In this document: positions 33,317-42,497 of the stretch, piece by piece
Position numbering within the stretch: position 1 is the first letter of the stretch
Layout of the letters: the number at the start of each line of letters is the position of its first letter
NCBI GenBank assembly: GCA_004322275.1
Contig: SCTA01000019.1
Coordinates: 1 to 64,000 of the forward strand
DNA from: a bacterium
Lineage (GTDB): Bacteria; Desulfobacterota; Deferrisomatia; Deferrisomatales; BM512
Direction of reading: 5' to 3'
DNA length: 64,000 nt
Position numbers and translations under genes: made by a program
The notes under the pieces: model-generated
Databases searched by the model: none
The model's input: the letters and a program-made list of their open reading frames with translations, nothing else
What the model was told of the DNA's origin: nothing

Positions 33317-34995
33317 GAAGCGCCCTTGACGTGCTCCGCCCTCGCCAGGGCCGCCTTCAGGTCCGGCAGGATGTTTTCGCTTCCGATGGTTTCCAGCAAC
33401 CCGCCCTTTTCGAGGACGCCGCGTGGTTGTTGCTGAAGGCCGAAGAGCAAAAAGAGCGTGCCCTGTTTCTTTGTCTTTTTCAGGATGTCTTCCATCGCGT
33501 TCAGGCCTGTGGCGTCCATCGCCGGGACCATTCTCATGTTCAAAATGAGAACTCTCGGGTGTTCCTGCAGCAGGCCGAGCGTCGAGGTTAGCTTCTCCGA
33601 GGCCCCGAAGAAGAAGGGGCCGCGTATCTTGTAGATGGTAACTTCCTTCGGGATGAAAAGGTCTGAGTGGATCTTTTCTTCCAGTTCGCCCTGCTCGTTT
33701 ACGTCCACGAAACCGGCCTGGGAGACGTCCGCCATGCGCTTCATGAAGAGAAGGGCGGCGAGGACGACGCCCACCTGTATCGCGACCGTGAGGTCGACCA
33801 GCAGGGTAAGGGCGAAGGTGATGAGGAGCACCGCAACGTCGCTCTTGGGGCTCTTGAAGGTCTTTACGAAGGAGTGCCACTCGCTCATGTGGTAGGAGAC
33901 GACGACGAGTATGCCCGCCAGCGTCGCCATCGGTATCAGCGCGGCCCACTTCCCGAAGAAGAGAAGGATTATGAGGATGACGAAGGCGTGGATGATGCCC
34001 GCCACGGGGGTCTCTCCGCCGTTTCTTACGTTCGTCGCGGTTCGCGCTATCGCGCCGGTGGCCGGGATGCCACCGAAGATCGGTGAGACGAAGTTGGCTA
34101 CGCCCTGCGCGACCAGCTCTACGTTGGAGCGGTGACGCTTGCCGGTCATGCCGTCGGCGACAACCGCCGAGAGAAGGGATTCGATTCCGGCCAGAAGAGC
34201 TATGGTGACGGCGGGGGAGACAAGCTCCCTCATCTGGGCAAGGCTGACCTGGGGCAGCTTCGGCATGGGAAGGGAGGCGGAAACCCCTCCGAAGCGGCTT
34301 CCTATGGTTTCCACCGGGAGGTCGAAGACCTTAACGATTATCGTCGTAACGATGACCGCGACGAAGGCTCCCGGAACGCGCCGCGAAACCTTCGGCCATA
34401 GAAAGACGAGGATTACCGTCCCTATGCCTATCGCCGTCGCCAGAGGGTCGATCTTGTCCAGTACGGTGCTGTAAGCCTCCCATTTTTCGACGAACTCGGG
34501 AGGCACGGACTTCATCGGAAGGCCGAAAAGGTCGCGAATCTGACCGGAGAAGATGATGAGGGCGATGCCGGAGGTGAAGCCGACGGTGACGGGATAGGGG
34601 ATGTACTGGATTATCGCGCCGAGGCGGGCGAAGCCCATCACCATGAGGAGAACGCCCGCCATCATGGTCGCCACGGCGAGGCCGTCGTACCCGTATCTGG
34701 TCACTATTCCGTAGATTATTACGATGAAGGCGCCCGTCGGGCCGCCTATCTGGTAGCGGCTTCCGCCGAGAAAGGAGATGAGGAAGCCCGCGATTATCGC
34801 GGTGGCGAGCCCCTGTTCGGGGGTGACGCCGGAGGCGATGCCGAAGGCGATGGCAAGGGGGAGGGCCACTATGCCCACCACTATTCCGGCTATCAGGTCC
34901 CGAAGGAAGGTTTCCTTCGAGTAACTTGCTCCTGTGTATTTTTTAGCCCTTAAAACAACCGTCCAGGTCTTGGGCAACAGCGAAGTCGGCCACAT
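33313..34995 (-). CDS. SulP family anion transporter with STAS domain
   Basis: The 560-residue protein has the SulP membrane core (about 30-420) with LRDLIAGIVVGIVALPLAIAFG and the STAS domain (about 450-550) including ILNMRMVPAMDATGLNAMEDI, whose S/T phosphorylation or nucleotide site is DATG. SulP carriers move sulfate, bicarbonate or dicarboxylates with protons or sodium. Proximity to the sulfate-assimilation genes makes sulfate likely; bicarbonate cannot be excluded since the window also has carbonic anhydrase. ATG 34995 was preferred to the frame start at 35058 because AAAGGA lies eight bases upstream and it begins the conserved region. Confidence 0.87.
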   Translation of the reverse strand: MWPTSLLPKTWTVVLRAKKYTGASYSKETFLRDLIAGIVVGIVALPLAIAFGIASGVTPEQGLATAIIAGFLISFLGGSRYQIGGPTGAFIVIIYGIVTRYGYDGLAVATMMAGVLLMVMGFARLGAIIQYIPYPVTVGFTSGIALIIFSGQIRDLFGLPMKSVPPEFVEKWEAYSTVLDKIDPLATAIGIGTVILVFLWPKVSRRVPGAFVAVIVTTIIVKVFDLPVETIGSRFGGVSASLPMPKLPQVSLAQMRELVSPAVTIALLAGIESLLSAVVADGMTGKRHRSNVELVAQGVANFVSPIFGGIPATGAIARTATNVRNGGETPVAGIIHAFVILIILLFFGKWAALIPMATLAGILVVVSYHMSEWHSFVKTFKSPKSDVAVLLITFALTLLVDLTVAIQVGVVLAALLFMKRMADVSQAGFVDVNEQGELEEKIHSDLFIPKEVTIYKIRGPFFFGASEKLTSTLGLLQEHPRVLILNMRMVPAMDATGLNAMEDILKKTKKQGTLFLLFGLQQQPRGVLEKGGLLETIGSENILPDLKAALARAEHVKGAS

Positions 34996-35088
34996 TTGTC
35001 TTGTCCTTTCGGTTTCTCCGAAATTGTCATGGTCCGGACCGGCGAGCCCATTTTCCAACGGCTATTTGAACATTTCAACGGCTCGTCC

Positions 35089-35137
35089 GGAGCTTCTCCG
35101 GCTGTACCTGACGGGGGTTTTGACCCCGGCCGGAGCT
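35089..35137 (+). other. Nested hairpin in sulP/outer-membrane-protein gap
   Basis: CTCCGGC (35096-35102) pairs with GCCGGAG (35129-35135), and GGGG (35113-35117) with CCCC (35124-35127) inside it. The gap 34996-35320 separates divergent genes and holds no other clear feature. Whether this is a leader structure or a chance GC-rich fold cannot be told. Confidence 0.3.
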
Positions 35138-35320
35138 TTAAACAGGGTTTTATCCGCCTTGCCGGAAGGATTTTCAAGGCAAAAACGAAGTTGCGGGTGG
35201 AAAAACGCTCTTTTCCTCGCCGGAAACCAGTTTGATAATTATCTCCCTCGAAAGAGCTGATATTTGCTATTAATTTTGAATCGCTTAAATGCAGAAATTT
35301 GCAGAAAGGTCACAGCGCAG

Positions 35321-36019
35321 TTGAAACCGAATGGCTTTTTCGGAAACCTCCGCCGCCTTCTCCTCTTTGTTCTTCCGGCCATTGTCCTTATCCCCTCCCT
35401 CTGCCATTGCGGCGAGACGCCCCCGGGTTCGGGGCGTGTCTGGGAGCTATACGGCGGAATGGATATCTTCGCCTCGGGGACCGCGAAGGGGTCGGTAAAC
35501 GAGATGAACCTCTTCGGAGGAGACGAGGGGGACTGGTCCACAAGCGGGGGGACGAATTACGCCCCTTCCGGCGTCATCGGAATCCGGACCGTCGAATATG
35601 CCGATACAGGCGGGTTTTACTCGGATTTTTCCCTCCTGCGCGCGAAAGCCGAGCGGGCCGAAGTCAACGCCTTCGGGATATCCTTCGGAGCGGCCCGGAG
35701 GCTGCCGTCCGGTTATAAGGATGAACCGGAAGCGGCGGGGTGGGAGCCGTCTTTTGGGGCCGGAATCCTGATGGGTTTGGGACAGATCCGCATGGAGGGC
35801 GAGGAAGGGTCGGGCCATAGCCTTTCCGTGGCTCCCGCGTGGGTATTCGGGCTCGAACTGTACGCCGACGCGAAGTACAGGTTCAAAAGCGGGAAAGGGG
35901 TATCTTTCCGCTACAAGCTGATACCCACAATGGCCGCCTACAACGGCGACTCGATCCCCGACAAGGAGGCCAGGGCCGCTTTTATCTCCAACGTCTTCAC
36001 CGTCGGGTACAATTTCTGA
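35321..36019 (+). CDS. Putative outer-membrane beta-barrel protein
   Basis: The 232-residue protein begins at TTG 35321 with GAAAGGT upstream and carries a signal peptide (basic start, hydrophobic LLLFVLPAIVLIPSL). The mature part alternates short Gly/aromatic-rich beta strands (VWELYGGMDIFASG, AFGISFGAARRL, FGAGILMGLG, GLELYADAKYRF) and ends in a C-terminal phenylalanine (VGYNF), as outer-membrane barrels do. The closest family is not recognised. It sits between sulP and the cysTWA genes, but points opposite to both, so a role in sulfate entry is only a guess. Confidence 0.65.
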   Translation: MKPNGFFGNLRRLLLFVLPAIVLIPSLCHCGETPPGSGRVWELYGGMDIFASGTAKGSVNEMNLFGGDEGDWSTSGGTNYAPSGVIGIRTVEYADTGGFYSDFSLLRAKAERAEVNAFGISFGAARRLPSGYKDEPEAAGWEPSFGAGILMGLGQIRMEGEEGSGHSLSVAPAWVFGLELYADAKYRFKSGKGVSFRYKLIPTMAAYNGDSIPDKEARAAFISNVFTVGYNF

Positions 36020-36077
36020 AAAGCTCCGAAGGTGAAAGCTGCGGCTGCCGCCGGGAAGACCTTCAGGCAAGCTTCCC

Positions 36078-37148
36078 TCAGATGCTGAAGTCGTTGACGA
36101 ACACCTTCACGTTTTTCGGGCGGACGAAAACAGTCTCTCCTTTTTTCAAGAGAAGCTCCGCGAAGCGCTCCTGAGTTATCTGCGCCTCTATCGGCTCTCC
36201 CGGCAGGGCGGGGTCAAGCTCCACCCGGACGACCGGCCCGACGCTGCGAATCTTTATCACAACCGCCGCCAAAGCCTCGCCGCTTGCGGGCGCCCTTTCG
36301 ATTTCAATCTCATGGGGCCGCGAGTAGCCGAAGGCGGGGGCGTCCTCCAGCCGGGCGTGCTCCGGCACCTCCAGACTGAGGTTCCCTATCTGCGCCTTGC
36401 CGTTTTGGACGCGGCCGTGGAAGAGATTGACGTTGCCGAGAAAGTTGTAGACGAAAGAGCTGGCGGGGTTGTTGTAGACCTCGTCAGGGGTCCCTGTCTG
36501 CTCGATTCTCCCCTCGTTCATCAGTACTATCCTGTCGGCGACCTCCAGCGCCTCCTCCTGATCGTGGGTGACGAAGACGCTGGTTATCTTCATCTCGTCG
36601 TGAAGTTTCCGGAGCCACTTCCGCAGTTCCTTTCGCACCTGCGCGTCGAGCGCGCCGAAGGGCTCGTCCAGCAGGAGCACCTTCGGTTCCACCGCCAGCG
36701 CCCGAGCCAGCGCGACCCTCTGGCGCTGCCCGCCGGAAAGCTGCGAGGGGAGCCTGTCGGCCATCCGGTCGAGCATGACGAGGCGAAGCAGCTCCCTCAC
36801 CTTTTTGTCTATCGCCTCCTTCGGGGGGCGGACCTTTCTTTGGCTTACGCGAAGTCCGAAGGCGACGTTCTCGAAGACCGTCATGTGACGGAAAAGGGCG
36901 TAGTGCTGGAAGACGAACCCCACTCCGCGTTCCCGCACGCCATCGCTGGCCGCGTCTTCTCCGAAAAAGCGGATCGACCCCGCGTCCTGCTTCTCCAGCC
37001 CGGCGATAATCCGCAGGAGCGTCGTCTTTCCCGACCCCGAGGGGCCGAGAAGGGCGATAAGCTCGCCGGAAGCGACTTCGAGGTTCACCCCGCTAAGCGC
37101 CGTGAAGTCGCCGAAGGTCTTGGTCACCTCCCGTATCTCAATGCTCAT
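36078..37148 (-). CDS. cysA: Sulfate/thiosulfate ABC transporter ATPase
   Basis: CysA powers the sulfate importer. The 356-residue protein has Walker [10 protein letters not shown] (35-43), signature LSGGQRQR, Walker [13 protein letters not shown] and the H-loop THDQEEA, followed by a C-terminal TOBE-like regulatory domain. It overlaps cysW by eleven bases and is the last gene of the sulfur transport operon. Confidence 0.94.
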   Translation of the reverse strand: MSIEIREVTKTFGDFTALSGVNLEVASGELIALLGPSGSGKTTLLRIIAGLEKQDAGSIRFFGEDAASDGVRERGVGFVFQHYALFRHMTVFENVAFGLRVSQRKVRPPKEAIDKKVRELLRLVMLDRMADRLPSQLSGGQRQRVALARALAVEPKVLLLDEPFGALDAQVRKELRKWLRKLHDEMKITSVFVTHDQEEALEVADRIVLMNEGRIEQTGTPDEVYNNPASSFVYNFLGNVNLFHGRVQNGKAQIGNLSLEVPEHARLEDAPAFGYSRPHEIEIERAPASGEALAAVVIKIRSVGPVVRVELDPALPGEPIEAQITQERFAELLLKKGETVFVRPKNVKVFVNDFSI

Positions 37149-38031
37149 CTGTTATTCCTCCGGCCGAAAGTTCCCGGTTCGCCCTCCACTCGACGATGGT
37201 CTTCGCCAACAAAGTCACCAGCGCGAGCAGCGCGAGGAGGGAGGCGACGGCGAAAGCGGCCGTGAAGTTGTATTCGTTGTAAAGGATTTCAACGTGCAGC
37301 GGCAGGGTGTTCGTCAACCCCCTTATGTGGCCGGAGACCACCGAAACCGCCCCGAACTCGCCCATCGCGCGGGCGTTGCAGAGAATCACGCCGTAGAGGA
37401 GGCCCCACTTTATGTTCGGAAGAGTCACCCGGAAGAAGGTCTGCCAGCCGCTGGCCCCCAGCACCAGCGCCGCCTCCTCGTCGTCGCGCCCCTGCGCCTC
37501 CATCAGCGGAATCAGTTCCCTCGCCACGAAAGGGAAGGTAACGAAGACCGTAGCCAGCACTATGCCGGGGACGGCGAACACCACCTTTATCCCGTGTTCG
37601 CCAAGCCACGGGCCGAGCCAGCCGTGGAGGCCGAAGATGAGGACGTAAATGAGGCCCGAGATCACCGGCGAGACCGAAAAGGGAAGGTCTATCAGGGAAA
37701 GGAGGAAGCTTTTGCCGGTAAACTCGAATTTGGCGATAGCCCAGGCGGCTATAACTCCGAAAACGAGGTTCAGGATGACCGAAATTCCCGCCGCCAGAAG
37801 GGTGAGACGCAGCGCCGCAAGGGCGTCCGGCTCGATTATCGAAGCCCAATAGACGTCCAGACCTTTTTTAAGCGCCTCGGTAAAGACGACCGCCAGAGGC
37901 ACGAAGAGAAAGAGGCCGAGGAAGAGAAGGACGACTCCGGTGAGGCCCCAGCGGATGATTGCCGGGTCTCTTCTTCCGGGGGCGCTCCCGTGGGCTTTGC
38001 CGGATAATCTCAGATTGGCCGCTCCCGCCAT
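37138..38031 (-). CDS. cysW: Sulfate ABC transporter permease CysW
   Basis: The 297-residue inner-membrane permease has about six hydrophobic segments and the EAA-type loop ([30 protein letters not shown]), which contacts Cys[14 protein letters not shown] is typical of the CysTW family. The assignment to CysW rather than CysT rests on gene order and on the longer N-terminal extension. It overlaps cysA downstream and lies ten bases from cysT. Confidence 0.92.
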   Translation of the reverse strand: MAGAANLRLSGKAHGSAPGRRDPAIIRWGLTGVVLLFLGLFLFVPLAVVFTEALKKGLDVYWASIIEPDALAALRLTLLAAGISVILNLVFGVIAAWAIAKFEFTGKSFLLSLIDLPFSVSPVISGLIYVLIFGLHGWLGPWLGEHGIKVVFAVPGIVLATVFVTFPFVARELIPLMEAQGRDDEEAALVLGASGWQTFFRVTLPNIKWGLLYGVILCNARAMGEFGAVSVVSGHIRGLTNTLPLHVEILYNEYNFTAAFAVASLLALLALVTLLAKTIVEWRANRELSAGGITDEH

Positions 38032-38041
38032 AATTATCTCA

Positions 38042-38878
38042 TTAAATCCCGGCCTGGCGTCGTCTGGCCCAGCCCGAAAGAAGGTTTACAGCCAGCAAAA
38101 GGAGAAAGGAAACCGTCAGCATCGCCACCGCGACCGCCGCCGCTCCGGCGAAGTCGTACTGTTCGAGCTTGGTTATGATGATGAAGGGGGTAATCTCGGT
38201 CTTGAACGGCAGATTCCCCGATATGAAGACCACCGAGCCGTATTCCCCCACGGCGCGCGCGAAGGAGAGGGCGAAGCCGGTGAGGAGGGCGGGCCAGAGG
38301 CCGGGGAAGATTACCCGCCTGAAGGTCTGCCAGCGCGTGGCCCCGAGGGTTGCTGCGGCCTCCTCAAGTTCACCGTCAATATCCTCCAGAACCGGCTGCA
38401 CCGTGCGGACGACGAAGGGAAGGCCGATGAAGGTCAGCGCCACGAAGACGCCTAGCCGGGTGAAGGCCACCTTTAGCCCCAGCGGCTCCAGGTACTGTCC
38501 GATCCAGCCGTTGACGGAAAAGGCTGCGGTGAGGGCGATACCGGCAACAGCGGTGGGTATCGCGAAGGGCAGGTCTACGAGGGCGTCTACCAGCTTCTTG
38601 CCCGGAAAGGAGTAACGCACCAGCACCCAGGCGGTCAAAAGGCCGAAAAAAGCGTTGGCAAGGGCCGCCAGAAGAGAAGCGCCGAAACTCAGCCGGTAGG
38701 AGGCGACGACCCTTGGGTCGGTCACCGTCTCCCAGAAAAATCCCCAGCCGTTTTCCCCCGCCGTGAAAAACACGGAGGAAAGGGGAATCAGGACTATCAG
38801 CCCCAGGTAGAAGACCGTGAAGCCCAGAGCCGGAGTGAAGCCGGGAAGGACGCTGTGGTGTTTCAATATGCTTTTCAT
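38042..38878 (-). CDS. cysT: Sulfate ABC transporter permease CysT
   Basis: The 278-residue permease shows [16 protein letters not shown] and an EAA loop ([24 protein letters not shown]), both characteristic of the sulfate CysT/CysU group. About six hydrophobic segments are present. A repeat insertion (38922-39150) with a duplicated palindrome separates it from sbp, lengthening the intergenic part of the operon to 309 bases. Confidence 0.93.
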   Translation of the reverse strand: MKSILKHHSVLPGFTPALGFTVFYLGLIVLIPLSSVFFTAGENGWGFFWETVTDPRVVASYRLSFGASLLAALANAFFGLLTAWVLVRYSFPGKKLVDALVDLPFAIPTAVAGIALTAAFSVNGWIGQYLEPLGLKVAFTRLGVFVALTFIGLPFVVRTVQPVLEDIDGELEEAAATLGATRWQTFRRVIFPGLWPALLTGFALSFARAVGEYGSVVFISGNLPFKTEITPFIIITKLEQYDFAGAAAVAVAMLTVSFLLLLAVNLLSGWARRRQAGI

Positions 38879-38897
38879 GATCGCTCGGGTCAGGGTT

Positions 38898-38920
38898 GGG
38901 CGGCCGGAAACCCGGCCGCC
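38898..38920. repeat. Duplicated palindrome, left copy
   Basis: A 23-base sequence, a perfect GGCGGCCGG/CCGGCCGCC hairpin with an AAAC loop, recurs unchanged at 39151-39173. The two copies flank the 229-bp repeat. Confidence 0.9.
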
Positions 38921-38921
38921 T

Positions 38922-39150
38922 CAGATTGCCGACAAACTTCGTCTTTTCTCCGATTTACTTCGTCAGGCTCGGAAAACGATCCTCAAAATACAAGGAGTAT
39001 TCCTCCGGTCATTTTCCTCGCCTTCCTTGTTCTCGAAGAAAATACTGTGTTTGTCGCAATCTCAGTCTGTTGACCTGGTGTCCCCTTGTCGTTCTGTTTT
39101 CTGTGCGCAAAACTTCTCTTTTCGCCATAAATGACTTTGTCAACAGCCTG
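38922..39150 (+). repeat. MITE-like composite repeat, copy 2
   Basis: This 229-bp unit is the second copy of 17705-17932, in the same orientation on the window, about 90 percent identical. It has the same imperfect inverted ends (CAGATTGCCGACAAA; TTTGTCAACAGCCTG). It lies between sbp and cysT, bracketed by a 23-bp duplication that may be its target-site duplication. Confidence 0.85.
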
Positions 39151-39173
39151 GGGCGGCCGGAAACCCGGCCGCC
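39151..39173. repeat. Duplicated palindrome, right copy (sbp downstream hairpin)
   Basis: Identical to 38898-38920. It follows the sbp stop codon on the minus strand and, having no T run, looks like an RNA-stabilising hairpin that lets the binding-protein mRNA accumulate over that of the permeases. Confidence 0.85.
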
Positions 39174-39187
39174 CGCCATAAATCCCG

Positions 39188-40186
39188 TTATTTGCCCGGC
39201 TGATAAATCCGGTCGAAGGTCCCGCCGTCGGAGAAGTGGGTTTTCTGGGCTTTCTGCCAGCCTCCGAAGGTCTCGTCGATGGTGATGAGCCTGACCTTTG
39301 GAAAGCTGGAGGCGTACTTCTGCGCGACCGCTTCCAGCCTCGGGCGGTAGAAGTTCTTGGCCGCTATCTCCTGACCCTCCGGGGTGTAGAGGAATTCAAG
39401 GTAAGCCTTGGCGACCGCTTCGGTCCCGTGCTTTTGGGCTACTTTCTCCACGACGGCCACGGGGGGTTCCGCAAGAATGCTTACCGAGGGGACGACGATC
39501 TCGACCTTTCCCGCGCCGAGTTCCTTCACCGCCAGAAAAGCCTCGTTTTCCCACGCGAGGAGGACATCGCCGATACCGCGTTCCACGAAGGTGGTCGTCG
39601 AACCGCGCGCGCCGGAATCGAGAACGGGCACGTTTTTAAAGAGAGCCGTCACGAACTCCTTCGCCTTCTCATCGCTGCCCCCGGGCAGGCCGAGCGCGTA
39701 CCCCCACGCGGCGAGGTAGTTCCAGCGCGCCCCGCCGGAGGTCTTGGGGTTGGGGGTGATAACGCCCACGCCGGGCTTCACGAGGTCGTCCCAATCCTTA
39801 ATCCCCTTGGGGTTTCCGCTGCGGACAAGGAAAACTATGGTGGAGGTGTAAGGGGAGCTGTTGTTCGGGAGGCGCTTTTGCCAGTCGGCCGGCAGGAGCC
39901 CGGCCTTTTCGGCTATGGCGTCTATGTCGTAGGCAAGGGCGAGGGTTACCACGTCGGCCTCAAGGCCGTCGATGACTCCTCTGGCCTGCTTTCCCGAGCC
40001 GCCGTGGGACTGCTTGACGGTTACCTCTTCGCCCTTCTTTTCCTTCCAGTGTTTCGCGAAGGCGGCGTTGAACTCCTGATAGAGTTCGCGGGTGGGGTCG
40101 TAGGAGACGTTAAGCAGATCGACCCCGGCGTGGGCCGAGGCGGCGAACACAATTCCGGCAAAGAGTGCGGCGATAAACTTTTTCAT
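39188..40186 (-). CDS. sbp: Periplasmic sulfate-binding protein
   Basis: The 332-residue protein has a signal peptide ([20 protein letters not shown]) and matches Sbp/Cys[67 protein letters not shown] and the late [17 protein letters not shown]. Residues of the sulfate pocket (S/G in HGGSGKQ and TSGG) are intact. It precedes cysT in the same direction. Confidence 0.95.
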   Translation of the reverse strand: MKKFIAALFAGIVFAASAHAGVDLLNVSYDPTRELYQEFNAAFAKHWKEKKGEEVTVKQSHGGSGKQARGVIDGLEADVVTLALAYDIDAIAEKAGLLPADWQKRLPNNSSPYTSTIVFLVRSGNPKGIKDWDDLVKPGVGVITPNPKTSGGARWNYLAAWGYALGLPGGSDEKAKEFVTALFKNVPVLDSGARGSTTTFVERGIGDVLLAWENEAFLAVKELGAGKVEIVVPSVSILAEPPVAVVEKVAQKHGTEAVAKAYLEFLYTPEGQEIAAKNFYRPRLEAVAQKYASSFPKVRLITIDETFGGWQKAQKTHFSDGGTFDRIYQPGK

Positions 40187-40243
40187 AGTTTAAATCCTTT
40201 GGCTTTTAAAATTTCATCAGTCGGACTTCATACAGGACAAGGC

Positions 40244-41101
40244 TCAAACGCCGCAGGCCCGGCGGGGGCCGGTTTCACCTCTACTTCCCTGCGTCGAATC
40301 CGCATCGCGAAGCCCGCCGCCCTCTTCCCGCAGTTCCCGGCGCGGTCCGGAAGCTCCGCAAGCGGGGCATTTTTCGTCACGCTTTATCTTCACTTCGCGG
40401 AAGGTCAGGTTAAGGCCGTCGAAGATAAGGAGCCTTCCCGTCGCCGTCTCGCCTATGCCGAGAAGCACTTTCAGCGCTTCGAGCGCCTGGAGGCTTCCGA
40501 GAACTCCGGCGACAGGGCCGAGTATCCCGGCCTGAGAGCATGTGGGAACGCTCCCCTCCGGCGGCGGCTCGCGAAAAAAGCAGCGGTAGCAGGGTCCTTT
40601 TCCGGGAATCACCGTCAGAAGCTGCCCCTCGAAACCCTGAATCCCGGCGAAGACGTGCGGGACACCGAGAAAGGCGCAGCCGTCGTTCACGAGGAACTTC
40701 GAGGCGAAGGTATCGGAGCCGTCGACCACGAGGTCGTAACCCCCGAGTATCTCCGAGGCATTGGAGACAGTGAGTTTCACGGGATGCTGGACAACCCTTA
40801 TCTCCGGGTTGAGGGCAAAGAGTTTTTGGGCCGCCGATGCGCTCTTCATCCCGCCTAGGTCACCCGTTTCGTGAATTATCTGCCTCTGGAGGTTTGTAAG
40901 GTCCACCCTGTCGTAATCGCAGACACCGAGCGTCCCCACCCCGGCTCCGGCAAGATAGAGGGCGGCGGGCGAGCCGAGCCCTCCCGCGCCGACTACGAGG
41001 ACGCGGCTGCTTTTCAGCCGCTCCTGCCCTCTTCCCCCCACCTGCGGGAGGATGATCTGCCGCGAATAGCGCAGAATTTCACCTTCGGAGAGAGCGGCCA
41101 T
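40244..41101 (-). CDS. ThiF/MoeB/HesA-family E1-like adenylyltransferase
   Basis: The 285-residue enzyme has the ATP-binding GAGGLGSPAALYLAGAG (38-54), the R/K/D catalytic set around LTNLQRQIIHETGDLG, and zinc-ligand pairs C171/C174 and a later CPAC. C188 in SVPTCSQAGILGPV is the usual thioester/persulfide cysteine position. Such enzymes adenylate the C terminus of a ThiS/MoaD-type protein so that it can carry sulfur. No ThiS/MoaD gene lies in the window. The last 38 residues form a low-complexity, charged tail ending in ACGV. The start codon overlaps the tusA-like stop. Confidence 0.88.
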   Translation of the reverse strand: MAALSEGEILRYSRQIILPQVGGRGQERLKSSRVLVVGAGGLGSPAALYLAGAGVGTLGVCDYDRVDLTNLQRQIIHETGDLGGMKSASAAQKLFALNPEIRVVQHPVKLTVSNASEILGGYDLVVDGSDTFASKFLVNDGCAFLGVPHVFAGIQGFEGQLLTVIPGKGPCYRCFFREPPPEGSVPTCSQAGILGPVAGVLGSLQALEALKVLLGIGETATGRLLIFDGLNLTFREVKIKRDEKCPACGASGPRRELREEGGGLRDADSTQGSRGETGPRRACGV

Positions 41102-41337
41102 CAGCCCTTCTTCCTCACGGTAACGATGAAATCTTCCCCGCTCCTCGCGACGGCTAGAACCTGGTGGCCCTCGTCCTTGAGCATGCGCGGGATGCTCGAT
41201 ACCGGTTCACCCGGAGCCATCTTTATGCTTAAGGTCTCTCCCGCCGGTACGCGGTCGAAGGCCATGCGGACCCTGACGAGCGTCATCGGGCAGACGTCTC
41301 CGGAGATGTCCAGATCGAAGGAATCATTTTCAGCCAT
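41101..41337 (-). CDS. TusA-family sulfur carrier
   Basis: The 78-residue protein matches TusA: an N-terminal strand, the active-site C16 in DVCPMTLVRVRMAF, and ISSIPRMLKDEGHQV-type helix and final strand. The usual CPxP is CPMT here. TusA proteins relay persulfide sulfur. The gene sits between the sulfite reductase and the ThiF-like gene, with stop-start overlap, so it probably acts with them in sulfur transfer. Confidence 0.88.
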   Translation of the reverse strand: MAENDSFDLDISGDVCPMTLVRVRMAFDRVPAGETLSIKMAPGEPVSSIPRMLKDEGHQVLAVARSGEDFIVTVRKKG

Positions 41338-41351
41338 TTTTTATTCCTTCC

Positions 41352-42290
41352 CTAGCGGAGTACGGCGAAGGCCGCCCCTGCTTCCGGGGTGAGTTGAACC
41401 CATTTGGTTTTCGGTATCCCCTTAAGAACTTCTTTCTGGAAGAAGGAGGGGCCGGTCCTCAGTATCGACTGGCCGAGCCGCTCCTTTTTCCTGCCGTTTC
41501 CGGCGTACCACTTCTTTATGTTGCCGGTCGCCAGAACCGCCTCCTCCTGAGTGAGATAACCCGCGATTCTCAGTCCCACCTGTTTTTCGCGCCCCCAGCG
41601 GCCCCCCGCGTAGAGGTCGACCCCGGTTCTTTTGGGCTTAATCGCCGCCACGGGGCAAACCTTCGAGCAGTCCCCGCAGGAGACGCACTTCGCCCGGTCT
41701 ATGACCGGCAATCCGCCGCAGAGGGTTATCGCCCCGAGGTGGCAGGCCTCGGCGCAGAGGCCGCAGGAGATGCAGGGGGAAGGTTCGAGCTCCGGCTCGC
41801 TCACTCCGACGAGTCCCACGTCGTTGACCTGCGGTTTGGAGCAGGAGGAGGCGCACCCAGAGACGGCCACCTTGAACTTGTGCGGCAGCGTCGCCGAATC
41901 GTTTAACTCTTTGTCTATCGCCCACGCGAGCGCGAAGGTATCGATGTTCCCGTGGGGGCAGACGGTGCCCTTGCAGGCGACGGTGGTCCTCATGCGCGGG
42001 CCGCAGCCGGCCAGCCCAACCCCTATGGCGGCCAGTTCCTCCCGTAGCGCCGGGAAGGATTCAGCGGGTATCCCCGGAATCTCGACCCCCAGCCGCACCG
42101 TCAGGTACACCTCTCCCCTGCCGTATTTTTTGGCGATATTCGCGAGCCCTTCGAGGACGGAGGAGGTGAGAACGCCGACCGGTATCCTCAGCCTCGCGGA
42201 ATAGATTCCCGGCTCCCTGGTCTTGATCATCCCCGTGAGCTGGGCGTCCAGTATCTTGGGGGTGTAGAACTCGCTGGGGTTAACGGACAT
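41352..42290 (-). CDS. Small siroheme sulfite reductase with two ferredoxin clusters
   Basis: The 312-residue enzyme is a compact nitrite/sulfite reductase half-unit. C106/C111 (ACKGTVC) and C146/C150 (GCASSC) are the siroheme-4Fe-4S ligands. Two 4Fe-4S motifs follow (C173-C176-C179-C183 and C202-C205-C208-C212), after which about 100 residues complete the fold. It resembles low-molecular-weight assimilatory-type sulfite reductases and AsrC. By context it reduces sulfite to sulfide for cysteine synthesis. ATG 42290 is preferred to the frame start at 42419, which lies in the promoter region. Confidence 0.87.
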   Translation of the reverse strand: MSVNPSEFYTPKILDAQLTGMIKTREPGIYSARLRIPVGVLTSSVLEGLANIAKKYGRGEVYLTVRLGVEIPGIPAESFPALREELAAIGVGLAGCGPRMRTTVACKGTVCPHGNIDTFALAWAIDKELNDSATLPHKFKVAVSGCASSCSKPQVNDVGLVGVSEPELEPSPCISCGLCAEACHLGAITLCGGLPVIDRAKCVSCGDCSKVCPVAAIKPKRTGVDLYAGGRWGREKQVGLRIAGYLTQEEAVLATGNIKKWYAGNGRKKERLGQSILRTGPSFFQKEVLKGIPKTKWVQLTPEAGAAFAVLR

Positions 42291-42390
42291 CAAAGGCTCC
42301 TTTTTATACGTCCGGGGAATTGTCTTGGCTGCTTCGGGGTTACCCCGGAGCGATTCCCGACGTTTTTTGTCAAATACACCGTCTGGGTAA

Positions 42391-42476
42391 AAAATATCTT
42401 CTTTATTCTTGACTGTCAAGCTGGTTTATGGTTTATTTTTTACATATTATTTAACCATAAATTTGGTGTGGTTTAT
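42391..42476. promoter_or_regulatory. Divergent sulfur-assimilation promoters with repeat operator
   Basis: Minus strand: TTGACA (42414-42419) and TATTTT (42391-42396), 17 apart, drive the sulfite reductase operon. Plus strand: TTGACT (42409-42414) and TTTATT (42432-42437), 17 apart, drive APS reductase. The two -35 boxes share the palindrome TTGACTGTCAA. GGTTTAT occurs at 42423, 42430 and 42470, and TTTATGGTT (42425-42433) is inverted against AACCATAAA (42453-42461), overlapping the plus-strand -10. This looks like one regulated switch; the regulator is unknown. Confidence 0.7.
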
Positions 42477-42497
42477 CGCGCCGGACGGAAAAGAGAA

